A stretch of 58,898 nt of DNA from Kiloniellaceae bacterium (GCA_021776135.1 JAJFGL010000007.1:1-58898), one strand, 5' to 3'; shown: positions 26,410-35,443, counted from the stretch's first letter. Program-made: numbers and translations. The notes: generated from the letters alone by a model not told the origin.

Positions 26410-26868
26410 ATGACTAAAAACCCCAAGCAAAAAATGGCCAAAGCGGTCGGTATCAATCATGTCGCGCTCGAGGTCGGCGACATCGACGAAGCGCTCGCGT
26501 TCTACGGCGGGTTTATAGATTTTAAGCTGGAAAGTCGAAGCCAAACCGCCGCCTTCATATATTTCGGCGATCAATTTATCAATTTCGCCCTGGGCCGCAC
26601 TCAGGCCCCCGACGGCGCCCGGCACTTCGGCATCGTCGTTGACGACAAAGACCTGGCCCGCGAAACCTTGGAAGGCATGGGGATAAAGTTCCTGGACGGC
26701 CGCTTCCTGGATTTTCTCGATCCCTGGGGCAACCGGGTCGAGATCGTCACCTATGCCAAGATTCAATACACCAAGGCCGATCACGTTCTGAAAGGCATGG
26801 GGCTAGGGAACCTGACCAAGACCGAGGCGGCCCTGGCTGAATTGCGCAAGAAAAACATGGTGCCGTAA
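26410..26868 (+). CDS. VOC-superfamily (glyoxalase-like) protein
   Basis: A 152-residue vicinal-oxygen-chelate protein. The start ATG at 26410 has GGAGG upstream. GINHVALEVGDIDEALAFYG opens the first beta-alpha-beta unit and HFGIVVDDKDLARETLEGMG the second, with DPWGNRVEIVTY supplying a likely metal ligand. It could be a dioxygenase, isomerase or resistance-type protein; the family does not predict a reaction. Divergent from the antiporter gene and convergent with the redoxin gene. Confidence 0.83.
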   Translation: MTKNPKQKMAKAVGINHVALEVGDIDEALAFYGGFIDFKLESRSQTAAFIYFGDQFINFALGRTQAPDGARHFGIVVDDKDLARETLEGMGIKFLDGRFLDFLDPWGNRVEIVTYAKIQYTKADHVLKGMGLGNLTKTEAALAELRKKNMVP

Positions 26869-26874
26869 GATTTT

Positions 26875-27387
26875 TCAAGCCGTACCGCGAACCGGGTAGT
26901 CTTTTTCCCGCGCCAAGGTCAATCCAAGCAGGATGGTTTCCAGGTCGGGCCGGGCAAAGGGCGCATTGGAAATATCGAGGATTTGGATATTTCCGTCTGG
27001 GCGTAGCAGGAACAAGCCGGGCTCGGAGAAAGGCCGGTCCGTTTCCTGATCCGATCTCGGTGAGGATACATACAATCCCCAGGCGCGCATCTGTTCCACG
27101 GACAAATCATAGGCGACCGGGAAACTGAGATTTAGTTCGGCCTTGTCACTCTCCGCCTTTTCTAGCGGATCGCCAGATATGGCAACGACGGTGGCGGCAG
27201 CGTCGCCGTATCGCGGTTTCAGTTCTTCCAGCCTGGTCAGGTATTTTTTGCATAGGGGACAATGCTTACCGCGATACACCACGAGCAATCGCCACCCGGC
27301 TTCGCCCCCGCATGTCATCTCACCCCCGCCGACCAGGGGCAGGGTGATTGCCGGAAGTGCCGAGCCGGACTCAAGAGGCTTGGTCAT
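26875..27387 (-). CDS. Peroxiredoxin-like (AhpC/TSA) protein
   Basis: A 170-residue thioredoxin-fold protein. LLVVYRGKHCPLCKKYLTRL contains a CxxC pair where peroxiredoxins have their peroxidatic cysteine, and LFLLRPDGNIQILDISNAPF is the matching C-terminal part. It may reduce peroxides or act as a thiol oxidoreductase. It is an isolated gene between the VOC and isomerase genes. Confidence 0.82.
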   Translation of the reverse strand: MTKPLESGSALPAITLPLVGGGEMTCGGEAGWRLLVVYRGKHCPLCKKYLTRLEELKPRYGDAAATVVAISGDPLEKAESDKAELNLSFPVAYDLSVEQMRAWGLYVSSPRSDQETDRPFSEPGLFLLRPDGNIQILDISNAPFARPDLETILLGLTLAREKDYPVRGTA

Positions 27388-27426
27388 AGATCGGTTCCTT
27401 TTTTATTGCGTGGCTATTCATTTCCA

Positions 27427-28023
27427 TCACCCCGCCAGGGCCCTGTCCAGAAATTCCAGCCGGTCCTGGCCCCAGAAAACTTCGCCGTTGAAAACGTAGC
27501 TGGGGGCGCCGAAGACGCCGCGTTCGAGGGCTTCAGCCGTGTAGCCCGCGTAGGTTTCGGCCGTGGCGGGCTCCTGGGCCTGGGCGAGCAGGGCTTGGGG
27601 GTCGTGGCCGCTGACCTTGGCGAGCTCGGCGAGGGTGGCTTCCTCGGCGATATTTTTTTCCTCGGCCCAGACCGCGCACAGGATGGCTTGGGTCAGACCC
27701 AGAGGGTCGCCGCCGCTTTGCCCCGCCGCGATGACGCATCCGGCGGCCAGGGCCTCGGGGGCCGGAAAGAAGGCCGGGTGCAGGGTCAAGGGCAGGTCGA
27801 GAAACGCGCTCCAGCGTTTCAGCTCCGCCAGGCGATAGGCTTGGCGCGCCGGCGCGCGCTTGGGCAGGGGCAGGCCGCCGGTGGTGGGAAATATCTCGCC
27901 CAGGTTAACCGGCTTGACCCGAACCTCGGCGCCGTGGCGTTGCGCCATGGCGGCCAGGCGGGGGCCGCCCATGTAGGCCCAGGGCGAGTTGAGGGAAAGG
28001 TAGTAATCGATAATCAGGGTCAT
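27427..28023 (-). CDS. 2-Hydroxychromene-2-carboxylate isomerase-like protein (DsbA/kappa-GST fold)
   Basis: A 198-residue DsbA-family protein without a CxxC motif. SLNSPWAYMGGPRLAAMAQR has the serine that replaces the redox cysteine and binds glutathione in HCCA isomerases. The later EALERGVFGAPSYVFNGEVF followed by WGQDRLEFLDRAL is the family C-terminal signature. Known members isomerise an intermediate of naphthalene breakdown, but many relatives are simply glutathione-dependent isomerases. No aromatic-degradation genes are next to it. Confidence 0.86.
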   Translation of the reverse strand: MTLIIDYYLSLNSPWAYMGGPRLAAMAQRHGAEVRVKPVNLGEIFPTTGGLPLPKRAPARQAYRLAELKRWSAFLDLPLTLHPAFFPAPEALAAGCVIAAGQSGGDPLGLTQAILCAVWAEEKNIAEEATLAELAKVSGHDPQALLAQAQEPATAETYAGYTAEALERGVFGAPSYVFNGEVFWGQDRLEFLDRALAG

Positions 28024-28120
28024 GAGGATATCTCTTTAAATTAGGGGATGCCGTTCCGATTTCTAACGTAATACTGTTGCCCATGCACGCTTGTGCGATT
28101 ATTCAGATAGGTAATCCGTC

Positions 28121-28690
28121 ATGTACAAGACCACAAAACTAGCGGCTTCGCTCATGGTTTTAAGCCTCGCTGCCGCTTGCGCCGGGGGGCCGACCGTACA
28201 GCCGGGTGATGTTTCCTCCGGTTACACGCCGGATATCTTGAATTATTCCGCCGCCAAGGGCGGCATGTTGACTGAGGTGGTCGGCAACCCCTTCGCCCGC
28301 CCCAAGGCCGAGCTCGACGCCGCCGTGGTCGAAACGGCGGCCAAGTCGCACTTCGGACAAAAAGTGCCCTTCTTCACCCAGGCGCCCGAGAAATACACCT
28401 CGCCCTATCGGGTGGTTTTCGCCATGAACCCGGCGCGCGGTATCGACGCCTACGGTCTGTGCGCCGGAAAGATCGAAACCCGCGCCCGCGCGCCCAAGGA
28501 ATCCGACCGGATCACGGCCGCCCTGTGCGCCCGCGAGGTTGTCATCACCTCGGTCAAGGGAAGCGTCGCCGGGCCGCTGGGGCCCAGGGACCCCGCTTTC
28601 CTGAACCTGATCGCGCAAATGTCCCAGGCCCTGTTCCCACCCAGCTCCCCTCAGAAGCGGGGCGGGCGGGACGGCCTAAATCTGTTTTAA
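28121..28690 (+). CDS. Putative lipoprotein of unknown function
   Basis: A 189-residue exported protein. The N-terminus MYKTTKLAASLMVLSLAAAC looks like a lipoprotein signal with Cys at 20. The mature part has NPFARPKAELDAAVVETAAK and a segment YRVVFAMNPARGIDAYGLCA with two further cysteines, compatible with a disulfide. No named domain is recognised. The C-terminus (SSPQKRGGRDGLNLF) is polar. It converges on the cold-shock gene, sharing a terminator region. Confidence 0.7.
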   Translation: MYKTTKLAASLMVLSLAAACAGGPTVQPGDVSSGYTPDILNYSAAKGGMLTEVVGNPFARPKAELDAAVVETAAKSHFGQKVPFFTQAPEKYTSPYRVVFAMNPARGIDAYGLCAGKIETRARAPKESDRITAALCAREVVITSVKGSVAGPLGPRDPAFLNLIAQMSQALFPPSSPQKRGGRDGLNLF

Positions 28691-28700
28691 GGTCCAGTAC

Positions 28701-28731
28701 AAAAAAAGAAGGGAGCCACAAAGGCTCCCTT
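28701..28731 (-). terminator. Intrinsic terminator of the cold-shock gene
   Basis: AAGGGAGCC and GGCTCCCTT form a perfect 9-bp stem with a 5-base loop (28709–28731), followed on the minus strand by CTTTTTTT. It lies 40 bases past the csp stop. It may also help end the convergent lipoprotein transcript, though the T-tract suits only the leftward one. Confidence 0.92.
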
Positions 28732-28771
28732 CCAATTTCTTCGGCCGTGTCGTTGGACGTGCCGGTCGAAC

Positions 28772-28981
28772 TTAATCGAGGGCTTGCAGGTTTTCCGCGG
28801 CGGTCTTGCCGTTACGGCCTGTGACCAGTTCGAACTCAACTTTTTGGCCTTCGCGCAGACCGTCCAGGCCGGCACGCTCAACTGCCGAGATGTGCACGAA
28901 TGCGTCCTTGGTGCCGTCGTCCGGCTGGATAAAACCGTAACCCTTAACGGCGTTAAACCACTTAACAGATCCGGTAGCCAT
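28772..28981 (-). CDS. Cold-shock domain protein (CspA family)
   Basis: A 69-residue single cold-shock domain that binds single-stranded RNA/DNA and melts mRNA structure. It begins MATGSVKWFNAVKGYGFIQP, containing RNP1 (KGYGFI); RNP2 is DAFVHIS. The start ATG at 28981 has GAAGGGAG upstream; an open frame 13 codons longer is not conserved. It has a predicted promoter, a leader of roughly 130 bases with a stable hairpin, and a clear terminator, so it is a monocistronic unit. Confidence 0.96.
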   Translation of the reverse strand: MATGSVKWFNAVKGYGFIQPDDGTKDAFVHISAVERAGLDGLREGQKVEFELVTGRNGKTAAENLQALD

Positions 28982-29007
28982 AGTATCTCCCTTCGAGGGG
29001 CTCATCC

Positions 29008-29028
29008 GGCGCCGCACCATGCGGCGCC
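29008..29028 (-). other. Hairpin in csp 5' leader
   Basis: GGCGCCGCA and TGCGGCGCC form a perfect 9-bp stem with a 3-base loop, 27 bases upstream of the csp start. Long structured leaders are known to give temperature-dependent control of cspA-type genes; that role is inferred here. Confidence 0.55.
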
Positions 29029-29121
29029 ACGTGTAGACTGGAGTGCCACTTGTCTTGGGAGTAACTCGGCAAGGCGTAAACCCGCGCGAACAGCCAAGGT
29101 CGTGTGTAACCAGTTAGAGTA

Positions 29122-29150
29122 GAATTAATCCAGGCCATGGGTATATGCAA
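29122..29150 (-). promoter_or_regulatory. Putative csp promoter
   Basis: On the minus strand TTGCAT (29145–29150) and TAATTC (29122–29127) are 17 bases apart, placing the start of transcription about 130 bases before the csp ATG. Assigned by eye. Confidence 0.4.
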
Positions 29151-29210
29151 GCGGCATTTCAAGACTCGGCGTAGGGTTTTGTTCTATCGAAACGCTTTAT
29201 TTAGCGAAAT

Positions 29211-30845
29211 CTAGTGCTTAGCGCCGCGTTCGCGCAGTGCGCGGCGGATAATTTTGCCGGTCGCGGTCATGGGCAGGGCGTCGATGAAGGCGATCTCGCG
29301 CGGGTATTCGTGGGCCGCCAGGCGCGTCTTGACGTGATTTTGCAGCTCGCCCGCCAGGGCATCGCTGGCCTCGTGGCCCGGGCGCAGGACGACGAAGGCC
29401 TTGACCCGCTCCGTGCGCAAGGCATCGGGCACTCCGACCGCGGCGGCCATGGCGACGCTGGGGTGCTTCAAGAGGCAGTCCTCGATCTCGCCGGGGCCGA
29501 TGCGGTAGCCGCCGCTGGTGATCACATCGTCCTGGCGTCCGGCGAAATGGAAGTACCCTTGCGCATCTTGGCTGCCGGTGTCGCCGGTAAGCAGCCAATC
29601 GCCGGCGAATTTTTCGACCGTGGCCTCGGGATTGTTCCAGTATTTCAGGAACATCACCGGGTCCGGGCGCGCGACCGCGATATTGCCGTGGTCGCCGGGG
29701 GGCAGGGGGGCGCCGGTCTCATCGACGATGGCGACCCGGTGGCCCGGCACCGCGCGGCCCATGCTGCCGGGTTTGACCGGCATGATCCCGGCGCAGTTGG
29801 CGATCACCAGATTGCATTCGGTCTGGCCGTAGAATTCGTTGATTGTAAGACCGAAGGTCTCTCGCCCCCAGGCCAGCAAACCCTCGCCCAGGGTCTCGCC
29901 GCCGCTGCCCATGGAGCGCAGATCGTAGGCGAAGCGCGAGCGCGGGTTTTCGACCCCGCGCATCATCTTGAGCGCGGTTGGCGGCATGAAGGCGTTGCGC
30001 ACGCCGAAATCGGCCATGAGGCGGAAGGCCTCCTCGGGGTCGAACTTGGCGAAGCGGTGCGCCAAAACCGGCACGCCGTGGTGCCAGGCCGGCAGCAGCA
30101 CGTCGATCAGGCCGCCGATCCAGGCCCAATCCGCCGGGGTCCAGAACAGATCCCCCGCTTGAGGAAAGAATTCCTGAGGGAACTCAACCCCCGGCAGGTG
30201 GCCGAGCAGTACTCTCTGGGCGTGGAGGGCGCCCTTGGGCGGCCCGGTGGTGCCGGAGGTATAGATGATCAAGGCCGGATCCTCGGCCAGGGTATCGGCG
30301 GGGGTGTAGCTGTCGCGGGCCCGCGCCAGTTCTTCGTGGAAGCCGAGGGCGCCCTCGCCGGGTCCATCGATGCACAGCACCAGTTTCAGGGCCGGCAGGC
30401 GGGCGCGGATTTCCGCGATCTTGGCCAGGCCGTTCCGATCGGCGATCAGGACCGCCGCGCCGCTGTCGCTGAGGCGGTATTCCAGGGCCTCGGCCCCGAA
30501 CAAGGTAAACAGAGGCACCGCGATAGCGCCCAGCTTATAGGCGGCGATATGGGAGATGGCCGTCTCCGGCGCCTGGGGCAGCAGGATAGCGATACGATCG
30601 CCCCGCGCTGCGCCGTGGGCGGTCAGGGCATTGGCCAGCTTGTTGGAGAGGCGGGAAAGATCGTGGAATGTGTAGTTTTCGACCGCCGGTCCCGCGATTC
30701 CGGACGCGCGCTTATAGATAAGCGCCAGGCGATCTGGCTCCCCGGCCCATTTGTCGCAGATATCGGCGCCGATGTTATAGCGTTCCGGCACCCGCCAACG
30801 GAATCCGGCACAGGTGCCGTCATAGGTATCGCCACGTTCGAGCAT
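29211..30845 (-). CDS. AMP-forming acyl-CoA synthetase
   Basis: Activates a carboxylic acid to acyl-AMP and then acyl-CoA. The 544-residue protein has the P-loop-like motif LIIYTSGTTGPPKGALHAQR, then INEFYGQTECNLVIANC, GDWLLTGDTGSQDAQGYFHF and GRQDDVITSGGYRIGPGEIE. The final catalytic lysine is in MTATGKIIRRALRER. It is closest in style to medium-chain or acetate/propionate-type synthetases (MACS); chain length cannot be told. Single gene, divergent from the molybdoenzyme gene with a 208-bp spacer in which nothing definite is seen. Confidence 0.92.
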   Translation of the reverse strand: MLERGDTYDGTCAGFRWRVPERYNIGADICDKWAGEPDRLALIYKRASGIAGPAVENYTFHDLSRLSNKLANALTAHGAARGDRIAILLPQAPETAISHIAAYKLGAIAVPLFTLFGAEALEYRLSDSGAAVLIADRNGLAKIAEIRARLPALKLVLCIDGPGEGALGFHEELARARDSYTPADTLAEDPALIIYTSGTTGPPKGALHAQRVLLGHLPGVEFPQEFFPQAGDLFWTPADWAWIGGLIDVLLPAWHHGVPVLAHRFAKFDPEEAFRLMADFGVRNAFMPPTALKMMRGVENPRSRFAYDLRSMGSGGETLGEGLLAWGRETFGLTINEFYGQTECNLVIANCAGIMPVKPGSMGRAVPGHRVAIVDETGAPLPPGDHGNIAVARPDPVMFLKYWNNPEATVEKFAGDWLLTGDTGSQDAQGYFHFAGRQDDVITSGGYRIGPGEIEDCLLKHPSVAMAAAVGVPDALRTERVKAFVVLRPGHEASDALAGELQNHVKTRLAAHEYPREIAFIDALPMTATGKIIRRALRERGAKH

Positions 30846-31053
30846 GGGGGCGAGCTTAGACGATGCGTGGTCTTTGCGGTACCGATTACCGGGGCCGGCT
30901 TTTAGTCTCTCCGTTTAGTAAGGAAATACCAGGAGGGGGCCGAAGCGGCGTTAACCAGGTTTTCGCGCCGGTCCTGGCAGAGTGTTTGATGCCTCTCCAC
31001 TGGGGCGATAGAGTCATGCCATTGCCGCGCAACCGCTGAGTCACGACACCGCC

Positions 31054-33132
31054 ATGCCGCTCAATACCCCGACTAGTCCAGCCTTCGTCCATTCCGTGTG
31101 CCCGCACGACTGTCCCTCGACCTGCGCCTTGGAGGTCGAGGTTCTTTCGGATACCCGCATCGGCAAGGTGCGGGGGGCCAAGGGCAACAGCTATACCGCC
31201 GGTGTGATCTGCGCCAAGGTCGCGCGCTATGGCGAGCGGGTTCACCATCCGGACCGCCTGAGCGTGCCGCTGAAACGAACCGGGGAGAAAGGCGTGGGGA
31301 TGTCCGCCTTCACGCCAGTTTCCTGGGACCAGGCCCTGGATGAAACCGCGCAAGGCATGCTCCAGGCCGAACAGCGCTATGGCGCCGAGGCGGTCTGGCC
31401 CTATTTCTTCGCCGGCACCATGGGCCTGGTGCAGCGCGATGGGATCGAACGCCTGCGCCACGCCAAGGGCTACGCGCGCCAGCATTCCACCATCTGCACC
31501 ACCTTGCCGGATTCGGGCTGGCAAGCGGGGGTCGGCGAGAAGCGGGGCATCGATTCGCGCGAAATCGCGAAATCCGACCTGATCGTGGTCTGGGGCGGCA
31601 ACCCGGTCTCGACCCAGGTCAACGTCATGACCCATATCGCCAGGGCCCGGAAGGACCGGGGCGCCAAGCTGGTGGTGGTCGATCCCTATCGCACCGGGAC
31701 CGCGGAACAGGCCGACGTGCACCTGATGGTCAAGCCGGGGACCGACGGGGCCCTGGCCGCCGCCATCGGTCATATTCTCTTGGCCGGGGGTTTCGCCGAC
31801 CGCGAATACCTGGCGCGCTACAGCGATTGGGACGATGAGATCGAGGCTCACTACGCCGCTTGCACACCGGAATGGGCGGCCGAAATCACCGGCCTGGATG
31901 CCCAGGAGATTATCGACTTCGCGCGGCTATACGGCGCCACCGAGCGTAGTTTCATCCGGGTCGGCTACGGTTTCGCGCGCTCGCGCAACGGGGCCTCAAA
32001 TCTGCACGCGGTAACCTGCTTGCCGACGATCACCGGGGCTTGGGCCCATGAGGGCGGCGGGGCCTTGTATGGCAACGCTACGATCTACCCCCTGGACCGA
32101 AGCTTGATCCAGGGCCTGGATGTTTTGGACCCCTCGGTGCGGATACTCGACCAATCGCGCATCGGGCCGGTCCTGACCGGCGACCGCCAAGACCTGGGCG
32201 ATGGCCCGCCGGTCACGGCGCTGTTCATCCAGAACACCAATCCCATGGTGGTATGCCCCGAATCGGCGCGGGTGCGCGACGGTTTCCGGCGTGGCGATCT
32301 CTTTGTCTGCGTCCACGAGCAGTTCATGACCGAAACCGCCGCCATGGCCGATATCGTACTGCCCGCGACCACCTTTCTGGAACACGACGACATCTATACC
32401 GCCAGCGGCCACACTCACCTTCAGGTCGCGCGTAAGGTCATCGAAGCCCATGCCGAAAGCCGAAGCAATCACACGGTGATTTGCGAGTTGGCCAAACGCT
32501 TGGGCGCCGAGCATCCCGGCTTTCACATGAGCGAGTGGGAAATCATCGACGCGACCTTGAAAGACTCGGGCTTACCGGACGCGCAAACCATGTACGACCG
32601 GCATTGGCTGGACTGCGCCCCGCCGTTCGAAACCATGCATTTCCTGGACGGTTTCGCCCACGCCGATAAGCGTTTCCACTTCAAGCCCGATTGGGCCGCG
32701 GTTGGCCCCGACGCGGCGCCCATGCCGCGCCTGCCCGGCCATGCCCCGATCATCGACGCCGCCGATGACGCGCACCCATTCCGCATGATCGCCCCGCCGG
32801 CGCGCACCTTCCTAAACACCTCCTTCACCGAAACCCCCGGCAGCCGAAAGCGGGAAGGCCGGCCCACGGTCCTGGTCCACCCTAAAACTTGCAAGCGCCT
32901 GGGTTTCGAGGACGGCGACCGGGTGCGGCTCGGCAACCGCTTGGGCTCCGTGGTCTTGCACCTGCGTCCTTTCGATGGGGTGCAAGCCGGAGTGGTCGCG
33001 GTCGAAGGTATTTGGCCCAACGCGGACTTCGAGGAAGGCCTGGGCATCAATACCCTGGTCAGCGCCGATGCCGGGCCGCCCAGGGGCGGCGCCGTGTTTC
33101 ACGATACCGCGGTTTGGATTCGCCCGGCATGA
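31054..33132 (+). CDS. Molybdopterin oxidoreductase with [4Fe-4S] cluster
   Basis: A 692-residue member of the DMSO-reductase family, which uses bis-MGD molybdenum to move oxygen or electrons. The N-terminal cluster motif is CPHDCPSTCAL with a distal cysteine in GVICAKV. Cofactor-binding segments include LIVVWGGNPVSTQVNVMTHI, KLVVVDPYRTGTAEQADVHL and DIVLPATTFLEHDDIYTASG; the C-terminal domain starts near FLNTSFTETPG. There is no Tat signal, so it should be cytoplasmic. The molybdenum ligand (perhaps in ARQHSTICTT) and substrate are unclear. Its stop overlaps the mipZ start (ATGA), an unexpected coupling. Confidence 0.9.
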   Translation: MPLNTPTSPAFVHSVCPHDCPSTCALEVEVLSDTRIGKVRGAKGNSYTAGVICAKVARYGERVHHPDRLSVPLKRTGEKGVGMSAFTPVSWDQALDETAQGMLQAEQRYGAEAVWPYFFAGTMGLVQRDGIERLRHAKGYARQHSTICTTLPDSGWQAGVGEKRGIDSREIAKSDLIVVWGGNPVSTQVNVMTHIARARKDRGAKLVVVDPYRTGTAEQADVHLMVKPGTDGALAAAIGHILLAGGFADREYLARYSDWDDEIEAHYAACTPEWAAEITGLDAQEIIDFARLYGATERSFIRVGYGFARSRNGASNLHAVTCLPTITGAWAHEGGGALYGNATIYPLDRSLIQGLDVLDPSVRILDQSRIGPVLTGDRQDLGDGPPVTALFIQNTNPMVVCPESARVRDGFRRGDLFVCVHEQFMTETAAMADIVLPATTFLEHDDIYTASGHTHLQVARKVIEAHAESRSNHTVICELAKRLGAEHPGFHMSEWEIIDATLKDSGLPDAQTMYDRHWLDCAPPFETMHFLDGFAHADKRFHFKPDWAAVGPDAAPMPRLPGHAPIIDAADDAHPFRMIAPPARTFLNTSFTETPGSRKREGRPTVLVHPKTCKRLGFEDGDRVRLGNRLGSVVLHLRPFDGVQAGVVAVEGIWPNADFEEGLGINTLVSADAGPPRGGAVFHDTAVWIRPA

Positions 33133-33950
33133 CCGCTGCCGGCCGGCCGCACATCCTGGTTCTCGGCAATGAGAAGGGGGGGTCCGGTAAATCGACCACC
33201 GCCATGCACTTGACGGTGGCGCTGCTAAAGCAGGGTCTGCGCGTCGGCTGCATCGATCTGGACGCGCGCCAAGGCACCTTGTCGCGCCAGATCGAGAACC
33301 GGCGCGCGACCGCCGAGACTGGCGGCGGCAACTTGGACATACCGGCCCTGCACCGGGTCCATGCCTCGCAAGCGGATACGCGGACCCAGGCCCAAGCCGA
33401 GGATCGCGCCGCCTTGGACGCCGCGCTGAGCGACTTGGCCGCTTGCGACTATGTGGTCATGGACACGCCGGGCAGCGACAGCTACCTCTCGCGCATCGGA
33501 CACGCCAGCGCCGACACCTTGATCACGCCGCTGAACGACAGCTTTCTGGACCTGGATGTCCTGGCGCGTGTCGATGTCGAGGGCCGCGCGGTGCTGGGGC
33601 CGAGCACCTACAGCCAGATGGTCTGGGAGCAGCGGCAAAGCCGCGCCCGATCTGGGCTCAAACCGATCGATTGGATCGTCATGCGTAACCGGCTGGGCCA
33701 TATCGACGCGCGCAACAAGCGCGAGGTCGCGGCCTTGCTTCGTCTCTTGGCGAAGCGGATACAATTCCGGATCGCACCGGGCTTTGGCGAAAGGGTGATC
33801 TTCCGCGAGCTGTTCCCCAAGGGCCTGACGCTTTTGGATCTGCGCGATAAAGCGCCCGGATTCCGCCTCAATCTCAGCCATGTCGCGGCCCGCCAGGAGG
33901 TGCGCGATTTGCTGCGCGCCCTGCGCCTGCCCGGCTCTGGAACTGACTAA
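33129..33950 (+). CDS. mipZ: Division-plane positioning ATPase MipZ
   Basis: MipZ forms bipolar gradients with ParB and keeps FtsZ rings at mid-cell in alphaproteobacteria. The 273-residue ParA-like protein starts near PHILVLGNEKGGSGKSTTAM, with the deviant Walker A lysines. The MipZ-type switch IDLDARQGTLSRQIENR and YVVMDTPGSDSYLSRIGHAS follow. KRIQFRIAPGFGERVIFREL and FPKGLTLLDL in the C-terminal part are also MipZ-like and absent from plasmid ParA. It overlaps the molybdoenzyme gene by 4 bp and precedes the VWA and J-domain genes. Confidence 0.94.
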   Translation: MTAAGRPHILVLGNEKGGSGKSTTAMHLTVALLKQGLRVGCIDLDARQGTLSRQIENRRATAETGGGNLDIPALHRVHASQADTRTQAQAEDRAALDAALSDLAACDYVVMDTPGSDSYLSRIGHASADTLITPLNDSFLDLDVLARVDVEGRAVLGPSTYSQMVWEQRQSRARSGLKPIDWIVMRNRLGHIDARNKREVAALLRLLAKRIQFRIAPGFGERVIFRELFPKGLTLLDLRDKAPGFRLNLSHVAARQEVRDLLRALRLPGSGTD

Positions 33951-33996
33951 CGAAAACGCCCATGTTAGCATGTAGGGTGAGGCGGTATGATGATTT

Positions 33997-34701
33997 ATGA
34001 CCAGTGACGAAAAACTGCCGGATAAGTCGAGCCAAAGCGCGGTCGACGACTTTCTGCGCAAGGTCGCGCTGGCGCCCGCCAAGCCCGTGGGCGAGGGCCG
34101 GGGACGCTTGGTTTTCGCCATGGACGCGACCGCCAGCCGTCAGCCGTCCTGGGACCGCGCCAGCCATATTCAGGCTGAGATGTTCACCGAAACCGCGGCC
34201 CTTGGGGGCCTGGACATACAGCTTGTCTATTACCGCGGATTCGGCGAGTGCAAGGCGAGTCCCTGGATCGACAATTCCAAGGATCTCCTGCGCCGCATGA
34301 CCCGGGTCTTTTGCCAGGCCGGGCAGACTCAGATCGCCAAGATCCTGAAACACACCATCCGCGAGAGCGAGCGCGAAAAGGTCGCGGCCTTGGTATTCGT
34401 CGGCGATTGCGTGGAGGAAGACATCGACAAACTGGGGCACCTGGCCGGGCGCCTGGGATTGCTGGGCGTGCCTTGCTTCATGTTTCACGAGGGCCAGGAA
34501 CCCTTGTCGCGCTCGGCCTTTCAGCAGATCGCGCGTCTTTCCGGCGGCGCCTACTGCCCCTTCGACGCCAACAGCGCGCAACACCTGCGCGATCTGCTGT
34601 CGGCGGTGGCGGTCTTCGCGGCCGGCGGTCGCAAGGCCTTGGAAAACTATGGCCGCCGAAAGGGCGGGATCGTCAGCTTGCTGACCCATCAAGTGAAGTA
34701 G
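33997..34701 (+). CDS. VWA-like protein of unknown function
   Basis: A 234-residue soluble protein with a von Willebrand A-like fold. [20 protein letters not shown] carries a DxTxS metal-site motif at the end of the first strand. [20 protein letters not shown] and [20 protein letters not shown] are the later strands, and [20 protein letters not shown] is typical of VWA C-termini. No signal peptide is seen. It lies 46 bp after mipZ and 22 bp before the J-domain gene, so the three are probably co-transcribed. Its partners are unknown. Confidence 0.75.
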   Translation: MTSDEKLPDKSSQSAVDDFLRKVALAPAKPVGEGRGRLVFAMDATASRQPSWDRASHIQAEMFTETAALGGLDIQLVYYRGFGECKASPWIDNSKDLLRRMTRVFCQAGQTQIAKILKHTIRESEREKVAALVFVGDCVEEDIDKLGHLAGRLGLLGVPCFMFHEGQEPLSRSAFQQIARLSGGAYCPFDANSAQHLRDLLSAVAVFAAGGRKALENYGRRKGGIVSLLTHQVK

Positions 34702-34723
34702 GGAACGAAAAAGGCATGGTATC

Positions 34724-35443
34724 GTGATCGCCTATTCCATCCTGGGATTGAGCCTTCTGTTCGGTTTCCTGCTGATCGCGCGCTGGTTCATCGACGCCGA
34801 GCCGCGCCGGGTCATTGGGGTCTTGCGCTGGACGGCGGCAGGCGCCGGGCTGGTCCTGGGCGGCTATCTGATTTGGGGTGGGCGTCAGGCCCTGGCCGCT
34901 CTCTCCCTGCCCATGCTGATTCCGCTTTTATTGCGCGGGCGCGCGATCTGGAACCAGATCAAGGCGGCCCGGGGGCCAAGCCCCGGACAAAGCTCGTCAA
35001 TTCGCACTCGGATGCTGCACATGACCCTGGATCACGATACCGGGGACATGGAGGGGGTCGTGGCCGAGGGCCATTTTCAAGGCCGGAACCTGGGCGACAT
35101 GGCGATGGCGGACTTGCTGGCGTTGTGGGGTGAATGCCGGGCCGCGGACGCACAATCGACCGCGGTTCTCGAGGCCTATCTGGATCGCCGTCATGGCGCC
35201 GAGTGGCGCGCGGCGGCGGGCGCCGGGCCGGCGGCGGACCATGAGGGGGCGGCGGGTGCGCCGGGCGGCTTCATGACCCGGGAAGAAGCTTATGACGTTC
35301 TGGGCCTCAAGGCGGGCGCGGCGCCGGAGGAAATCCGTCAATCCCACCGGCGCTTGATGAAAAAGCTGCATCCCGATCACGGCGGGTCGAATTACCTGGC
35401 CGCCAAGATCAACGAGGCCAAGGATCTCCTGCTCGGGGCTTGA
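34724..35443 (+). CDS. Membrane-anchored J-domain protein
   Basis: A 239-residue protein with two N-terminal hydrophobic segments ([37 protein letters not shown]) and a cytoplasmic part ending in a C-terminal J domain. The J domain runs from about 178: [40 protein letters not shown], with the HPD tripeptide that stimulates DnaK ATPase. The layout resembles DjlA/Tim14-type co-chaperones. The GTG at 34724 is used; the nearby ATG at 34716 is out of frame. It follows the VWA gene and precedes galU by 101 bp. Confidence 0.85.
   Translation: MIAYSILGLSLLFGFLLIARWFIDAEPRRVIGVLRWTAAGAGLVLGGYLIWGGRQALAALSLPMLIPLLLRGRAIWNQIKAARGPSPGQSSSIRTRMLHMTLDHDTGDMEGVVAEGHFQGRNLGDMAMADLLALWGECRAADAQSTAVLEAYLDRRHGAEWRAAAGAGPAADHEGAAGAPGGFMTREEAYDVLGLKAGAAPEEIRQSHRRLMKKLHPDHGGSNYLAAKINEAKDLLLGA

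Noticed and set aside
29214-30905. A long open frame (563 codons) on the plus strand
   Set aside because: It lies antisense to the acyl-CoA synthetase gene, has the composition of a reversed GC-rich gene and no recognisable motifs. High third-position GC removes stop codons from the opposite strand.
31021-31053. Possible molybdenum-cofactor riboswitch before the molybdoenzyme gene
   Set aside because: The 208-bp spacer was read for a structured leader; no recognisable conserved elements were found.
30886-31851. A 321-codon minus-strand frame upstream of the acyl-CoA synthetase
   Set aside because: Mostly antisense to the molybdoenzyme gene; no protein family features.
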